34,389 nucleotides of DNA from Atribacteria bacterium SCGC AAA255-G05. GTDB lineage: Bacteria > Atribacterota > Phoenicimicrobiia > Phoenicimicrobiales > Phoenicimicrobiaceae. Made by a program: the position numbers and the translations under genes. This document shows positions 22,778 through 31,220 of the stretch, piece by piece (the stretch's first letter is position 1; every line of letters starts with the position of its first letter). Below the pieces are notes generated by a model, which was not told where the DNA came from, did not search any database, and worked only from the letters and a program-made list of their open reading frames with translations. The stretch covers positions 1 to 34,389 of the forward strand of contig ASPA01000010.1 in the NCBI GenBank assembly GCA_000405605.1. The letters are read 5' to 3'.

Positions 22778-25327
22778 ATGTTTGATTGGACAAAAAAGAT
22801 ATTTGGTGACCTTAATGAAAAGGAATTAAAAAGGTTGCAGCCTATTGTAGAAAAGATAAATAGCTATGAAACAGATATTTCAAAATTAAATGATGAGGAA
22901 TTAAAAAACAAAACCCCTAAATTTAGAAAGAGACTAAACAATGGGGAAACTCTGGATGATATTCTCCCTGAAGTTTTCGCAGTCGTTCGGGAAGCAGCTA
23001 AACGAGTTACTAAGATGAGGCCTTTTGATGTTCAACTTATTGGAGGGATTGTTTTACATCAGGGCAAGATAGCCGAGATGGCTACCGGAGAAGGTAAAAC
23101 TTTAGTGGCTACTATGCCGGCATATTTAAATGCTTTGGACGGTAACAGCGTGCACGTTGTTACCGTAAATGATTACCTGGCTAAAAGAGATAGATATTGG
23201 ATGGGAGAAATTTATGAGTTTTTAGGATTAGAAGTAGGCTTAATTCAGCATGATATGGCAATCGGTGAGCGGAAAAAAGCCTATGAAGCAGATATAACCT
23301 ATGGGACCAATAATGAATTTGGTTTTGATTATTTAAGAGACAATATGGCAATTCGTTTGGAAGATGTAGTTCAGAGGGGTTATGATTTTGTTATTGTTGA
23401 CGAAGTGGACAGCATTTTAATTGATGAAGCCAGGACTCCTTTAATTATTTCCGGTCCTACCGATGAATCGACTAAAATATACCAACAAGTAAATAGAATT
23501 GCTACCCGCTTACAGGAAGAGGTAAATTACAAAGTATATGAAAAAGAGAAGACAATTACTATAACCGAAGAAGGAGTTACCCGTATCGAAGGATTGCTGC
23601 AGATAAAGAATCTTTATGATGAGAAAAATATGAGTGTCCAACATCATATTATCCAAGCCCTAAAAGCACAAAGATTGTTTAAAAAAGATGTTGATTATAT
23701 AGTAAAAGATGGGGAAGTGATTATTGTAGATGAATTTACCGGGAGATTAATGTTCGGGAGACGATACAGTGATGGTCTTCATCAGGCTATTGAAGCAAAA
23801 GAAGGGGTAGTAATTGCTCGCGAAAATCAGACTTTGGCTACTATAACTTTCCAGAATTATTTTAGATTATACAAAAAACTTAGTGGTATGACCGGTACTG
23901 CCAAGACTGAAGAAGAAGAGTTTATCCATATCTATAACCTCCCGGTAGTGGTTATTCCTCCTAATAAAGAATTAATCAGGAATAATTATGCAGATGTTAT
24001 TTATAGGACTGAAAAAGAAAAGTTTAAAGCAGTTATTAAAGAGATAATTGAAGTTCATAAGATGGGAAGGCCTATATTGGTTGGGACGGTATCAATCGAT
24101 AAATCAGAAACACTGAGTAGATTGTTAAAGAAAGAGAATGTTGGACACAATGTCTTAAATGCAAAAAATCACGAGAGAGAAGCAGAGATAATAACTCAAG
24201 CAGGCCAGGGTAAAAATGTAACTATTTCGACTAATATGGCTGGACGAGGAACTGATATTGTCCTGGGTGAAGGGATAGCTAAATTAGGGGGTTTGCATGT
24301 AGTTGGAACGGAAAGACATGAAAGCAGGCGTATAGATAACCAGTTAAGAGGTAGATCGGGAAGACAGGGTGACCCCGGTTCATCCCGCTTCTTTCTTTCT
24401 TTAGAAGATGATCTCATGCGGCTCTTTGGATCTGATCGGATTTCTGGAATTATGGAAAAGTTAGGCATGGAGGAAGATATTCCTATTGAACATCCTTTAG
24501 TTAGCAAATCGATAGAGAGTGCTCAGAAAAAAGTAGAGGGAAGAAATTTTGAGATAAGAAAACAGCTTTTAGATTTTGATAATGAAATGGAATACCAGAG
24601 GAAGGTAATCTATGAACAACGGAGGATGGTATTAGAGAGTAGAGATGTTAAAGAGCATGTTTTAGAAATGGTAAAAGACACTATAGAGGATATCTTGAAG
24701 AGTTATACCAATAAAGAAATTTATCCTGAAGAATGGGATTGGTCAGGGCTTAAAGATCATATTAACCAAATTTTCTCTATTTCACTGGTTATTCCCGAGG
24801 AAGAAATTCCCAAGCTATCTATCCCAAAATTACAGGACATTTTAACAGAAAAAGCTTTTGAGATATATGAATTACGGGAAAAAGAATTTACACCGCCTTT
24901 GATGAGACAGATTGAAACGATGATTGTTCTTCGGGTGGTAGATCGGGAATGGAAAGACAATCTACGACGTTTAGATGAATTAAAACAGGGTATAGGTTTA
25001 AGAGCTTATGGACAGAAAGACCCTTTAATGGAATATCATTTTGAAGCCCACAATATGTTTCAAGAAATGATCAACGGTATGAAAGAAGAAGTAGTAAAAT
25101 TTATTTGTAAAGTCAGGCTTAAAAAAGAAGAGTCTCAAGGGGTTCGCCAGGTAAGAAGAGAAACACCTGCTCCCATAGTTAGCAATCAAACAAAAAAATC
25201 ACCTTTTGTTAAAAGGGAAGGATTAGGAGAGGAGGAAGGGCAAAAGAAGAAAAAGATAGGGAGAAATGACCCTTGCCCTTGCGGTAGTGGATTAAAGTAC
25301 AAACATTGTTGTGGAAAAAATGTATAA
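22778..25327 (+). CDS. secA: Preprotein translocase ATPase SecA
   Basis: SecA is the motor that pushes unfolded preproteins through SecYEG. At 849 residues it is close to the usual length. It has the N-terminal FDWTKKIFGDLNEKELKRL, Walker A in MATGEGKTLVATMPAYLNAL, the DEAD-like VDEVDSILIDEARTPLI, the cross-linking domain, GRGTDIVLGEGI and QLRGRSGRQGDPGSSRFFLS of motor 2, and the C-terminal zinc tail GRNDPCPCGSGLKYKHCCGK that binds SecB or ribosomes. ATG 22778 is preceded by a purine-rich AAAAGGAAAAG. The order hpf...secA-prfB is conserved in Firmicutes, but here four coding units are inserted between hpf and secA. Confidence 0.97.
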   Translation: MFDWTKKIFGDLNEKELKRLQPIVEKINSYETDISKLNDEELKNKTPKFRKRLNNGETLDDILPEVFAVVREAAKRVTKMRPFDVQLIGGIVLHQGKIAEMATGEGKTLVATMPAYLNALDGNSVHVVTVNDYLAKRDRYWMGEIYEFLGLEVGLIQHDMAIGERKKAYEADITYGTNNEFGFDYLRDNMAIRLEDVVQRGYDFVIVDEVDSILIDEARTPLIISGPTDESTKIYQQVNRIATRLQEEVNYKVYEKEKTITITEEGVTRIEGLLQIKNLYDEKNMSVQHHIIQALKAQRLFKKDVDYIVKDGEVIIVDEFTGRLMFGRRYSDGLHQAIEAKEGVVIARENQTLATITFQNYFRLYKKLSGMTGTAKTEEEEFIHIYNLPVVVIPPNKELIRNNYADVIYRTEKEKFKAVIKEIIEVHKMGRPILVGTVSIDKSETLSRLLKKENVGHNVLNAKNHEREAEIITQAGQGKNVTISTNMAGRGTDIVLGEGIAKLGGLHVVGTERHESRRIDNQLRGRSGRQGDPGSSRFFLSLEDDLMRLFGSDRISGIMEKLGMEEDIPIEHPLVSKSIESAQKKVEGRNFEIRKQLLDFDNEMEYQRKVIYEQRRMVLESRDVKEHVLEMVKDTIEDILKSYTNKEIYPEEWDWSGLKDHINQIFSISLVIPEEEIPKLSIPKLQDILTEKAFEIYELREKEFTPPLMRQIETMIVLRVVDREWKDNLRRLDELKQGIGLRAYGQKDPLMEYHFEAHNMFQEMINGMKEEVVKFICKVRLKKEESQGVRQVRRETPAPIVSNQTKKSPFVKREGLGEEEGQKKKKIGRNDPCPCGSGLKYKHCCGKNV

Positions 25328-25511
25328 TACAATTAGATAAAAATCTTTTTACGATTATTTTGCTTAATAGAAGAATTACAAATTAAATTATTTATTAGAA
25401 TTTTAAAGGCGAAGTAATCTAATTTTATTTTAGGTAAAAGTGAGAATAATATTACCAGGGTTGTAAAACGAAAATCAAAGGAAGTAGGAAATAGAAAGAA
25501 AGGTGGATATA

Positions 25512-26613
25512 ATGATAGAAGAATTACAAAATAAGTTGGAGCAATTTCGTAAAAAAATTGACGAAATGGGGACTTATCTTTGACTTATCTACAAAAGAGG
25601 AAGAAGTAAAAAAATTAGAAAAAGAAATGTCCCAAGAATTTTTCTGGTCTAATCAGGAAAAAGCTCAGAAAGTTACAAAAAGAGTTAAGGAATTAAAAGA
25701 CACTATAGGCGAATTTAATGAGTTAAAGGATAACTTGGAAGAATTAGCAATACTCTTGGAGCTTAATCTGGAAGAAGACAGAAAAGAAATTTGGGAAGAG
25801 ATAGATCAAAAAGCAAAGGTTTTAGAAAAAGATATTGAAAAAAAAGAATTAATTGTTTTGCTTGCTGGTAAATATGATGCCAATAATGCCATAATTACTA
25901 TTCGACCGGGTGCCGGTGGAACAGAATCTCAGGATTGGGCCGAAATGTTGTTGAGGATGTATCTGAGATGGGCAGAGAAAAATAAGTATATTGCCAAGAT
26001 AATAGAGATCTCGTCTGGAGAGGAAGCCGGGATAAAGAATGTTACTTTCACTATTAGCGGAATCCACACTTTCGGATATTTAAAAGCAGAAAAAGGAATA
26101 CATCGTCTGGTTAGAATTTCTCCCTTTGATGCCAACAAAAGAAGACACACTTCTTTTGCCTCGGTGGAGGTTATCCCTGAAATTGATCAAGAAATAGAGA
26201 TTGAGATTAAGGAATCAGATTTAAGAATAGATACTTATCGAGCCACAGGAGCAGGGGGTCAGCACGTTAACACCACTGATTCTGCAGTAAGAATAACCCA
26301 TTTACCTACCAATATTGTAGTACAATGTCAAAATGAAAGATCTCAATACAGTAACAAAATGACTGCAATGAATATTTTACGAGCAAGATTGTTTGAACAT
26401 TACCAGCAAGAAAAGGAAAAAGATTTAAAAGAGGTTAGAGGGAAAAAGAAAGACATTGCCTGGGGAAGCCAGATACGTTCTTATGTATTTCACCCCTATC
26501 AGATGGTGAAAGACCACCGAACAGAAGTGGAAAGTGGAAATCTACAGGCAATTATGGATGGCGAAATAAATTACTTTATCGAAGCCTATTTAAAGAGCGG
26601 GAAAAAAGATTAA
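25512..26613 (+). CDS. prfB: Peptide chain release factor 2 (programmed +1 frameshift)
   Basis: RF2 releases the peptide at UGA and UAA. Translation starts at ATG 25512 (AAAGGTGG upstream), reads 23 codons to CTT (25578-25580), meets an in-frame TGA (25581-25583), and must shift +1 to continue at GAC 25582. The joined product has 366 residues, the normal RF2 size. It shows the codon-recognition tripeptide SPF (about 203-205, in RISPFDANKRRHTSF) and the GGQ peptidyl-hydrolysis motif (about 248-250, in TGAGGQHVNTTDSAVRI). secA lies 184 nt upstream. The frameshift gives the usual autoregulation: low RF2 favours shifting. Confidence 0.96.
25566..25584 (+). promoter_or_regulatory. RF2 +1 frameshift site
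   Basis: The site reads ATGGGGACTTATCTTTGAC. It has the classic CTT-TGA-C slippery stop with preceding TAT. The internal Shine-Dalgarno-like purine run (ATGGGGA) is one codon further from the shift point than in the usual AGGGGGTATCTTTGAC arrangement, because of the extra ACT codon. TGA is in frame with ATG 25512, and the downstream frame has no other start with a ribosome binding site. Confidence 0.92.
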
Positions 26614-26629
26614 ATTATATAGCTAGTGT

Positions 26630-26712
26630 AGGGAAGATTCATCCGCAAGTAGCAAATGATGGTTCTTGAGCTGTTACTGATGTGGGTTGATTCCCTCTTA
26701 CCATCTTTTATT
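26630..26712 (+). terminator. Imperfect hairpin plus T-tract after prfB
   Basis: AGGGAA (26630-26635) pairs with TTCCCT (26691-26696), and inside it TCA..CC pairs with GG..TGA and AGTAGC with GTTACT, with bulges. A T-rich run begins at about 26705. The stem is long but interrupted, so this may be a terminator or a small structured RNA. Evidence is visual pairing only. Confidence 0.35.
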
Positions 26713-26793
26713 TTTTTTAATTACTTAACTGGTTAACAGGAAAACTGGCTAACTGACAAACCAAGATATTAACTTGGCTTAAAGGAGAGGAAA

Positions 26794-27186
26794 ATGATTA
26801 AAACTTATAATCCTAAGGAAACCAAGAAGTGGTTGGAATATTCTTCTTTATTGGTGGGAATTATTATAATAATATGGGGAATTATCAGTCATCAAACCAT
26901 TTTATTAGTTTTAGGTTTCTTCTTTATATTAGTTGTGTCTAATAAAACGGAAATAATTATTGATAAGAAAGGGATATTGATAACTACTACGACTTTGTTT
27001 TTAATGAAAAGAAAAGATAGACTTAATTTTAAAGAAATGGACTCTGTAGAGACTAAAGAGGGTGCAGAAAAATCTTTGGTATATTTTATGAGGGGATGGA
27101 AGGGAAGAAAGGTGTTAATTGATACCATCGATTTAAATAAATTAGTAGATTATATAAAAAGCGAAAATCCTGATTTAATAAAATAA
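26794..27186 (+). CDS. Small membrane protein with a PH-like C-terminal domain
   Basis: No clear named family. The 130-residue protein has two hydrophobic helices (about residues 16-30 and 32-47), then a soluble part with KTEIIIDKKGILITTTTL and KEMDSVETKEGAEKSLVYFM. This beta-rich pattern resembles bacterial PH-like (DUF304-type) membrane proteins. The ribosome binding site AAAGGAGAGG precedes ATG 26794. It stands alone between prfB and a repeat-filled gap. The family suggestion rests on topology only. Confidence 0.75.
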   Translation: MIKTYNPKETKKWLEYSSLLVGIIIIIWGIISHQTILLVLGFFFILVVSNKTEIIIDKKGILITTTTLFLMKRKDRLNFKEMDSVETKEGAEKSLVYFMRGWKGRKVLIDTIDLNKLVDYIKSENPDLIK

Positions 27187-27470
27187 AACGTATATCGTGT
27201 ATAGTACAGCGTAGAGCGTGTAGCGTATGTATAGCGTGTAGTATTAGTTGGGTAATTGACTCGTTACCTGGTTAATTCATACACTATTATTCAACCAATG
27301 AACTAATTAACCGAGCAGATAATTAACTACTTAGTTCGCTGAATATTATATACCCCTTTTTTAACTTGCAACTAGTAACCTTTTACTTATTACTGTTTTA
27401 AATATTTTCCGCTCCGAGTTAGTTTTAGGTTTTGAGTTATAGTTTTGCGTTTTTCGCTTTTAATTTTAAA
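27187..27470. repeat. Repeat-filled gap upstream of fchA
   Basis: About 285 bases of repeat words: CAGCGTAGAGCGTGTAGCG (27208-27226), TAGCGTGTAGTATTAG, TTGGGTAATTGACTCG and GTTACCTGGTTAATTC (27249-27279), AACCAATGAACTAATTAACC (27293-27312), then a TTACTTATTACTG word and TTTTTCGCTTTTAATTTT (27449-27466). Part of the TTAACC region could fold back on itself imperfectly. No ORF or RNA gene is visible. Confidence 0.6.
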
Positions 27471-27471
27471 T

Positions 27472-27500
27472 TTTACTAAATAATATACATAAAGTATAAT
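27472..27500 (+). promoter_or_regulatory. Promoter for fchA
   Basis: TTTACT (27472-27477) and perfect TATAAT (27495-27500) lie 17 nt apart, about 45 nt before the fchA start. The -35 matches TTGACA at four of six positions. Confidence 0.55.
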
Positions 27501-27550
27501 AAGTGTTTTCAGTAAAAATAATATTAAAATAAACTAAGTGGAGGATATCT

Positions 27551-28195
27551 ATGCTAATCGATAAAAAAGTCAGTAATTTTTTAGATGGGTTAGCTTCTAA
27601 TTCACCAACTCCCGGTGGAGGAAGTGTAGCTGCATTAACCGGTGCACTGGGGGCAGCTTTAATTTCAATGGTCGGTAATTTAACTATAGGCAAGAAAAAA
27701 TATGAAGATGTAGAAGAAGATATTAAAAAAATTATAGGCTCTTCGGAAAAATTACGTTATGAATTAAGTCAGTTGATAGAAGAGGATGTTAAAGTATTTA
27801 ATAATTTTATGGCTACTTACAAAATGCCCAGGGAAACTGAGGATGAAAAAAAGATGAGGACGGAGAAGATACAAGAAGCACTGATAGAAGCGGCAAAAAT
27901 TCCTCTTAGGGTAGCTTATAAATGTTTGGATATCATGATTCTTTCCCAGGAGGCCGCAGAGAAAGGTAATATTAATGTAATAAGTGATGCCGGGGTTGCG
28001 GTCTTAATGGCTGAAGCAGCGTTAGAAAGTGCCATATTAAATGTTAAGATAAATTTGAGAAAGATTAAAGATGAGAAAATAAGAACAGAACTTTCCTCTT
28101 CTATAAAAGAATTATTGTTAAAAGAAAATGGACAGAAAGAAGAAGTGCTGGAAATAGTGGAGAGCAAAATGCAAATTATTTTTGAAAGTGGGTAA
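27551..28195 (+). CDS. fchA: Methenyl-THF cyclohydrolase / formimidoyl-THF cyclodeaminase family protein
   Basis: The FTCD_C family includes formimidoyltetrahydrofolate cyclodeaminase and clostridial FchA, which works as a methenyl-THF cyclohydrolase. The 214-residue helical protein carries the family signature SPTPGGGSVAALTGALGAAL (residues 18-37), and DAGVAVLMAEAALESAILNV near the C-terminus. GTGGAGG precedes ATG 27551. The next gene start (kamA-like) lies 8 nt downstream of its stop codon in both copies present in the window, so the two form an operon. No glutamate formiminotransferase is visible, so the exact reaction stays open. Confidence 0.9.
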   Translation: MLIDKKVSNFLDGLASNSPTPGGGSVAALTGALGAALISMVGNLTIGKKKYEDVEEDIKKIIGSSEKLRYELSQLIEEDVKVFNNFMATYKMPRETEDEKKMRTEKIQEALIEAAKIPLRVAYKCLDIMILSQEAAEKGNINVISDAGVAVLMAEAALESAILNVKINLRKIKDEKIRTELSSSIKELLLKENGQKEEVLEIVESKMQIIFESG

Positions 28196-28239
28196 AAATA
28201 AAAATGAAAAAAAATTTAATTCAAAAGTTATGGAAGGAA
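28145..28239 (+). repeat. Left copy of an exact 95-bp inverted repeat
   Basis: Positions 28145-28239 are identical to the reverse complement of 34295-34389, base for base. The copy includes the last 17 codons of fchA, the 8-nt spacer and the first 12 codons of the kamA-like gene. At 28240 the match ends: this copy has T where the other has A. The sequence then continues into antisense acetate kinase. Confidence 0.97.
28204..28239 (+). pseudogene. 5' fragment of the kamA-like gene (12 codons)
   Basis: ATG 28204 opens MKKNLIQKLWKE, identical to the start of the 609-residue protein encoded at 34330 on the minus strand. The frame then runs into unrelated sequence (YPDGLQ...) and stops after another 16 codons. 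It is a truncated copy produced by the junction at about 28239, not an independent gene. Confidence 0.9.
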
Positions 28240-28408
28240 TATCCTGATGGGTTACAACCGGTTCCCCGTCAGAAGGATAATGATTAATAATTGAATCAGA
28301 AATTCCAATCCTCTCCACCAAGCCTTTGGCCAGTACCGACTCATCGGTCATGTCGAATAACTGATATTTTATGGATGAGCTGCCGCTATTTACCACTAAA
28401 ACTTTCAT
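28240..28408 (-). pseudogene. ackA: Acetate kinase, 5' part only (truncated at the junction)
   Basis: Acetate kinase makes ATP and acetate from acetyl phosphate. Reading left from ATG 28408 (AGGAGATTAAGGA upstream), the product starts MKVLVVNSGSSSIKYQLFDM and continues TDESVLAKGLVERIGI up to THQDIP at about residue 58. This is a textbook acetate kinase N-terminus. Beyond that the frame reads antisense kamA/fchA sequence, so about 340 residues are missing. It follows korC in the same direction, so the intact chromosome probably has korDABC-ackA, coupling 2-oxoacid oxidation to substrate-level phosphorylation. The truncation is probably an assembly or amplification artefact. Confidence 0.9.
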
Positions 28409-28461
28409 TTTATCCTTAATCTCCTTTTCGCATATTTTTATTTTTTTTATTACTTGATTTC

Positions 28462-29016
28462 CTATTTTTTTGTTCTTAAATCTTTAGCAATATTAAACCC
28501 CAGGAGCAATGCTTTTTCGTTTACTTCCTTTGCCTTAACTGGAACCCTGGAACACACTGCCTTTTGAATAGCTTCTTGGGAAACCACTTTAGTTAACCCT
28601 ACAATTATTCCTAATGAAATAATATTGGTAACTAATTTTGTTCCAAATTTTTTTTGAGCTGTTTCGGTAATGGGAAATAAATATGTTTTATTTGAGATAT
28701 TTGGAACTTCAGTTACTATTGTAGAATCAGCAAGCAAGATACCGTCTTCATTTAAATTTTTGACATACTTATCACAAGCAGTCTGAGTTAGAGCTAAAAG
28801 AATATCCGTTTTCATTACTTTAGGATAGTCTATCGTATTATTACTTATAACCACTTCTGACCTACTGGCTCCTCCTCGGGCTTCCGGCCCGTAAGACTGG
28901 CTTTGAACCGCTTCTTTTCCATCATATATACCAGCCGCTTCGGCTAAAATTATACCGGCTAAAATTAATCCCTGTCCTCCGGAACCGCTTAAACATATTT
29001 CAAGTCTTTCTTTCAT
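28462..29016 (-). CDS. korC: 2-oxoacid:ferredoxin oxidoreductase, gamma subunit
   Basis: The gamma subunit is part of the enzyme that oxidatively decarboxylates 2-oxoacids to acyl-CoA with ferredoxin as acceptor. The 184 residues contain LEICLSGSGGQGLILAGIIL at the N-terminus and AVQSQSYGPEARGGASRSEV, both typical of KorC/PorC. ATG 29016 overlaps the korB stop by 4 nt (ATGA), indicating translational coupling. It is the last kor gene, followed by the acetate kinase fragment. Substrate (2-oxoglutarate, branched-chain or other) cannot be fixed from sequence alone. Confidence 0.94.
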   Translation of the reverse strand: MKERLEICLSGSGGQGLILAGIILAEAAGIYDGKEAVQSQSYGPEARGGASRSEVVISNNTIDYPKVMKTDILLALTQTACDKYVKNLNEDGILLADSTIVTEVPNISNKTYLFPITETAQKKFGTKLVTNIISLGIIVGLTKVVSQEAIQKAVCSRVPVKAKEVNEKALLLGFNIAKDLRTKK

Positions 29017-29843
29017 TGTTTATTACCTCCCATCTCCTGAGCTTTTTTGATAATTCCTTTGTATTTTTCGGAATAATCCATTCTATCTATATTTACAAAT
29101 TCACCTGTAACCAATTTACCTTCCTTTTCTTCTTCGGAAAGTGCCTCCCATACTTTTTTGGAAACAGTTATATCTTTTATCCATTTTAACATATCAACCG
29201 GCGATTTCATTTTATTCATTTTACCATAAGATATGGGGCAATCAGATATTATTTCTACTACTGAGAATCCTTTTTTATCTAAAGCCTTTTTTATTAAAGA
29301 AGACGACTGTCGAGCATTATAAACCGTTCCTCGAGCCACGTAACTTGCACCTGCTGCAGTAGCCAGTTCAGCCAAATCAAAAGTTTGATCAATGTTTCCA
29401 TAAGGTGCAGTAGAACCAAATTTGCCGGTAGGAGTAAGGGGTGAATATTGACCTCCGGTCATTCCATATATCATATTATTAATAATTATAGCAGTTAAGT
29501 CGATATTGCGCCGCGCAGCATGGATAAAATGGTTCCCTCCGATAGCTGAACAATCTCCATCTCCCATAACTACTATTACTTTTAAATCAGGTTTAGCCAT
29601 TTTTATGCCGGTAGCGAAAGGCAAAGCCCTACCATGGGTAGTATTCATGGTACAAAAATCTACATATCCGGTAATTCGACTGGAACAACCTATACCAGAA
29701 ACCGCCACAATTTCATTTTTATCCCATTTTAGTTCGTCTATAGCTCTAATAATAGCTCCTAAAACAATACCATTACCACAACCAGGGCACCATATATTGG
29801 GAAACATCTCTTTTCTAATATAATTATCAATTATAGTTTTCAT
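29013..29843 (-). CDS. korB: 2-oxoacid:ferredoxin oxidoreductase, beta (TPP) subunit
   Basis: This subunit binds thiamine diphosphate and carries the decarboxylation site. It has 276 residues, with IWCPGCGNGIVLGAIIRAID near the N-terminus, SGIGCSSRITGY, NTTHGRALPFATGIKMA, and the TPP/Mg motif GDGDCSAIGGNHFIHAARRN followed by NNMIYGMTGGQYSPLTPTG. It overlaps korA by 4 nt at its start and korC by 4 nt at its end. This points to one tightly coupled transcript. Confidence 0.95.
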   Translation of the reverse strand: MKTIIDNYIRKEMFPNIWCPGCGNGIVLGAIIRAIDELKWDKNEIVAVSGIGCSSRITGYVDFCTMNTTHGRALPFATGIKMAKPDLKVIVVMGDGDCSAIGGNHFIHAARRNIDLTAIIINNMIYGMTGGQYSPLTPTGKFGSTAPYGNIDQTFDLAELATAAGASYVARGTVYNARQSSSLIKKALDKKGFSVVEIISDCPISYGKMNKMKSPVDMLKWIKDITVSKKVWEALSEEEKEGKLVTGEFVNIDRMDYSEKYKGIIKKAQEMGGNKQ

Positions 29844-30985
29844 TTTTTTATCTCCTCCCGAATCTTCCCTAATATCTCTATAGGATTAATCAATTCACCG
29901 TCTACCCGGCCATAAGGTACAACCCGGCATTTTCCCCGGGATGCTCTTTCTACTTCTAAAACCATTTGGCCTAAATTCATTTCCGGAACTATAATTAAAT
30001 CTACCTGCTGAGCCAGCTTGTTTACTTCTTCTGAACAGAAAGGCCAAATAGTTAATAATTTTAATAAACCTACTTTTAACCCTTCTTCCCGGGCTAATTT
30101 TACCGTTCTCTCAGCAGCTCTTGCTACTGAACCATAAGCAATTAAAGCAATTTTAGCATCATCTAAAAGATATCTTTCGATAATTATTATATCTTTAATA
30201 CTTTTCTCAATCTTATTATGTAAACGCCTGATGAAAGCATCTATTTCTTGGGAGTCAGAAGTAGGTAAACCTTTATAATTATGAACCAAACCGGTTATAT
30301 GATAACGGTATCCTTCTCCAAAGTTGGCCATAGGAGGAACTCCATCTTCATCAGGTTTAAAGGGTAAGTATTCTTCGGGGGGGACAGTAGGTTTTTTTCG
30401 GTTTATTACTTCAATATCTTCCGGAGCAGGAATTTCTACCTTTTCCCGCATATGGGCGATTACTTCGTCCAGGAGTAAAATAACCGGAGTTCTATATTTT
30501 TCACTAAAATTAAATGCTTTGATAGTTAAGGTAAGTATTTCGTTAACGGTGGAAGGAGCAAGAGCTATGATGGGGTGATCCCCATGAGTTCCCCATCTTG
30601 CCTGCATCATATCACCTTGAGAAGGTTTAGTTGGTAACCCGGTACTCGGTCCTCCTCTTTGAGCATTAACTACTACACAGGGTATTTCGTTAATAATAGC
30701 AAAACCTAAATTTTCTTGTTTCAAGCACATTCCGGGACCTGAAGTAGCAGTCAGAGATTTTAATCCAGCCATAGAAGCTCCAATTACCGCTGCCATGCTG
30801 GCAATTTCATCCTCCATCTGTATAAATTTTCCGCCAATTTTAGGTAATTTTTTAGCCATTCCTTCAGCTATCTCCGAAGAGGGGGTAATAGGGTAACCGG
30901 CAAAAAATTTAACTCCAGACAATAGCGCTCCTTCAACACAAGCTTCGTTTCCCTGTAGTAATTTTATATTTTTTTGATTATTCAT
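29840..30985 (-). CDS. korA: 2-oxoacid:ferredoxin oxidoreductase, alpha subunit
   Basis: The alpha subunit contributes the pyrimidine-binding part of the TPP site and the CoA-binding domain. At 381 residues it shows GVKFFAGYPITPSSEIAEGM, FIQMEDEIASMAAVIGASMA, TATSGPGMCLKQENLGFAI and NAQRGGPSTGLPTKPSQGDM, all typical of KorA/VorB-type subunits. ATG 30985 lies inside the korD 3' end (8-nt overlap). The four separate subunits (D, A, B, C) match the heterotetrameric KorDABC type. Confidence 0.95.
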   Translation of the reverse strand: MNNQKNIKLLQGNEACVEGALLSGVKFFAGYPITPSSEIAEGMAKKLPKIGGKFIQMEDEIASMAAVIGASMAGLKSLTATSGPGMCLKQENLGFAIINEIPCVVVNAQRGGPSTGLPTKPSQGDMMQARWGTHGDHPIIALAPSTVNEILTLTIKAFNFSEKYRTPVILLLDEVIAHMREKVEIPAPEDIEVINRKKPTVPPEEYLPFKPDEDGVPPMANFGEGYRYHITGLVHNYKGLPTSDSQEIDAFIRRLHNKIEKSIKDIIIIERYLLDDAKIALIAYGSVARAAERTVKLAREEGLKVGLLKLLTIWPFCSEEVNKLAQQVDLIIVPEMNLGQMVLEVERASRGKCRVVPYGRVDGELINPIEILGKIREEIKK

Positions 30986-31220
30986 CTTTCTCTTCCACTC
31001 CTCCTACTGTAATAGCAAAATCCGGACATCTCAATTCACAAAGACCGCATTTGATACAAGCATCAATATTTTCAGGAATAGGCTTTCCTTGATCATCAGG
31101 AACTAATACATCCTTTGGACAAAATTCAATACAGATACCGCATGATTTACACCATTCTCTACGAACTGATATTTTTACTGAATTATTTTGGTAAACTTCA
31201 AATAACTTTTTTTGCTTCAT
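30978..31220 (-). CDS. korD: 2-oxoacid:ferredoxin oxidoreductase, delta (ferredoxin-like) subunit
   Basis: This 80-residue protein binds two [4Fe-4S] clusters that pass electrons from the TPP site to ferredoxin. The two cluster motifs are CKSCGICIEFCP (Cys24, 27, 30, 34) and CIKCGLCELRCP (Cys55, 58, 61, 65). It overlaps the upstream regulator gene by 4 nt (ATGA), so regulator and enzyme are translated from one mRNA. Confidence 0.94.
   Translation of the reverse strand: MKQKKLFEVYQNNSVKISVRREWCKSCGICIEFCPKDVLVPDDQGKPIPENIDACIKCGLCELRCPDFAITVGGVEEKDE

Noticed and set aside
28118..28240. C-terminal continuation of the acetate kinase frame
   Set aside because: These codons are antisense to fchA and the kamA-like gene start; they do not resemble acetate kinase beyond THQDIP.
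29141..30578. Plus-strand ORFs opposite korA and korB
   Set aside because: They are shadows of strongly conserved kor genes, without ribosome binding sites or family resemblance.
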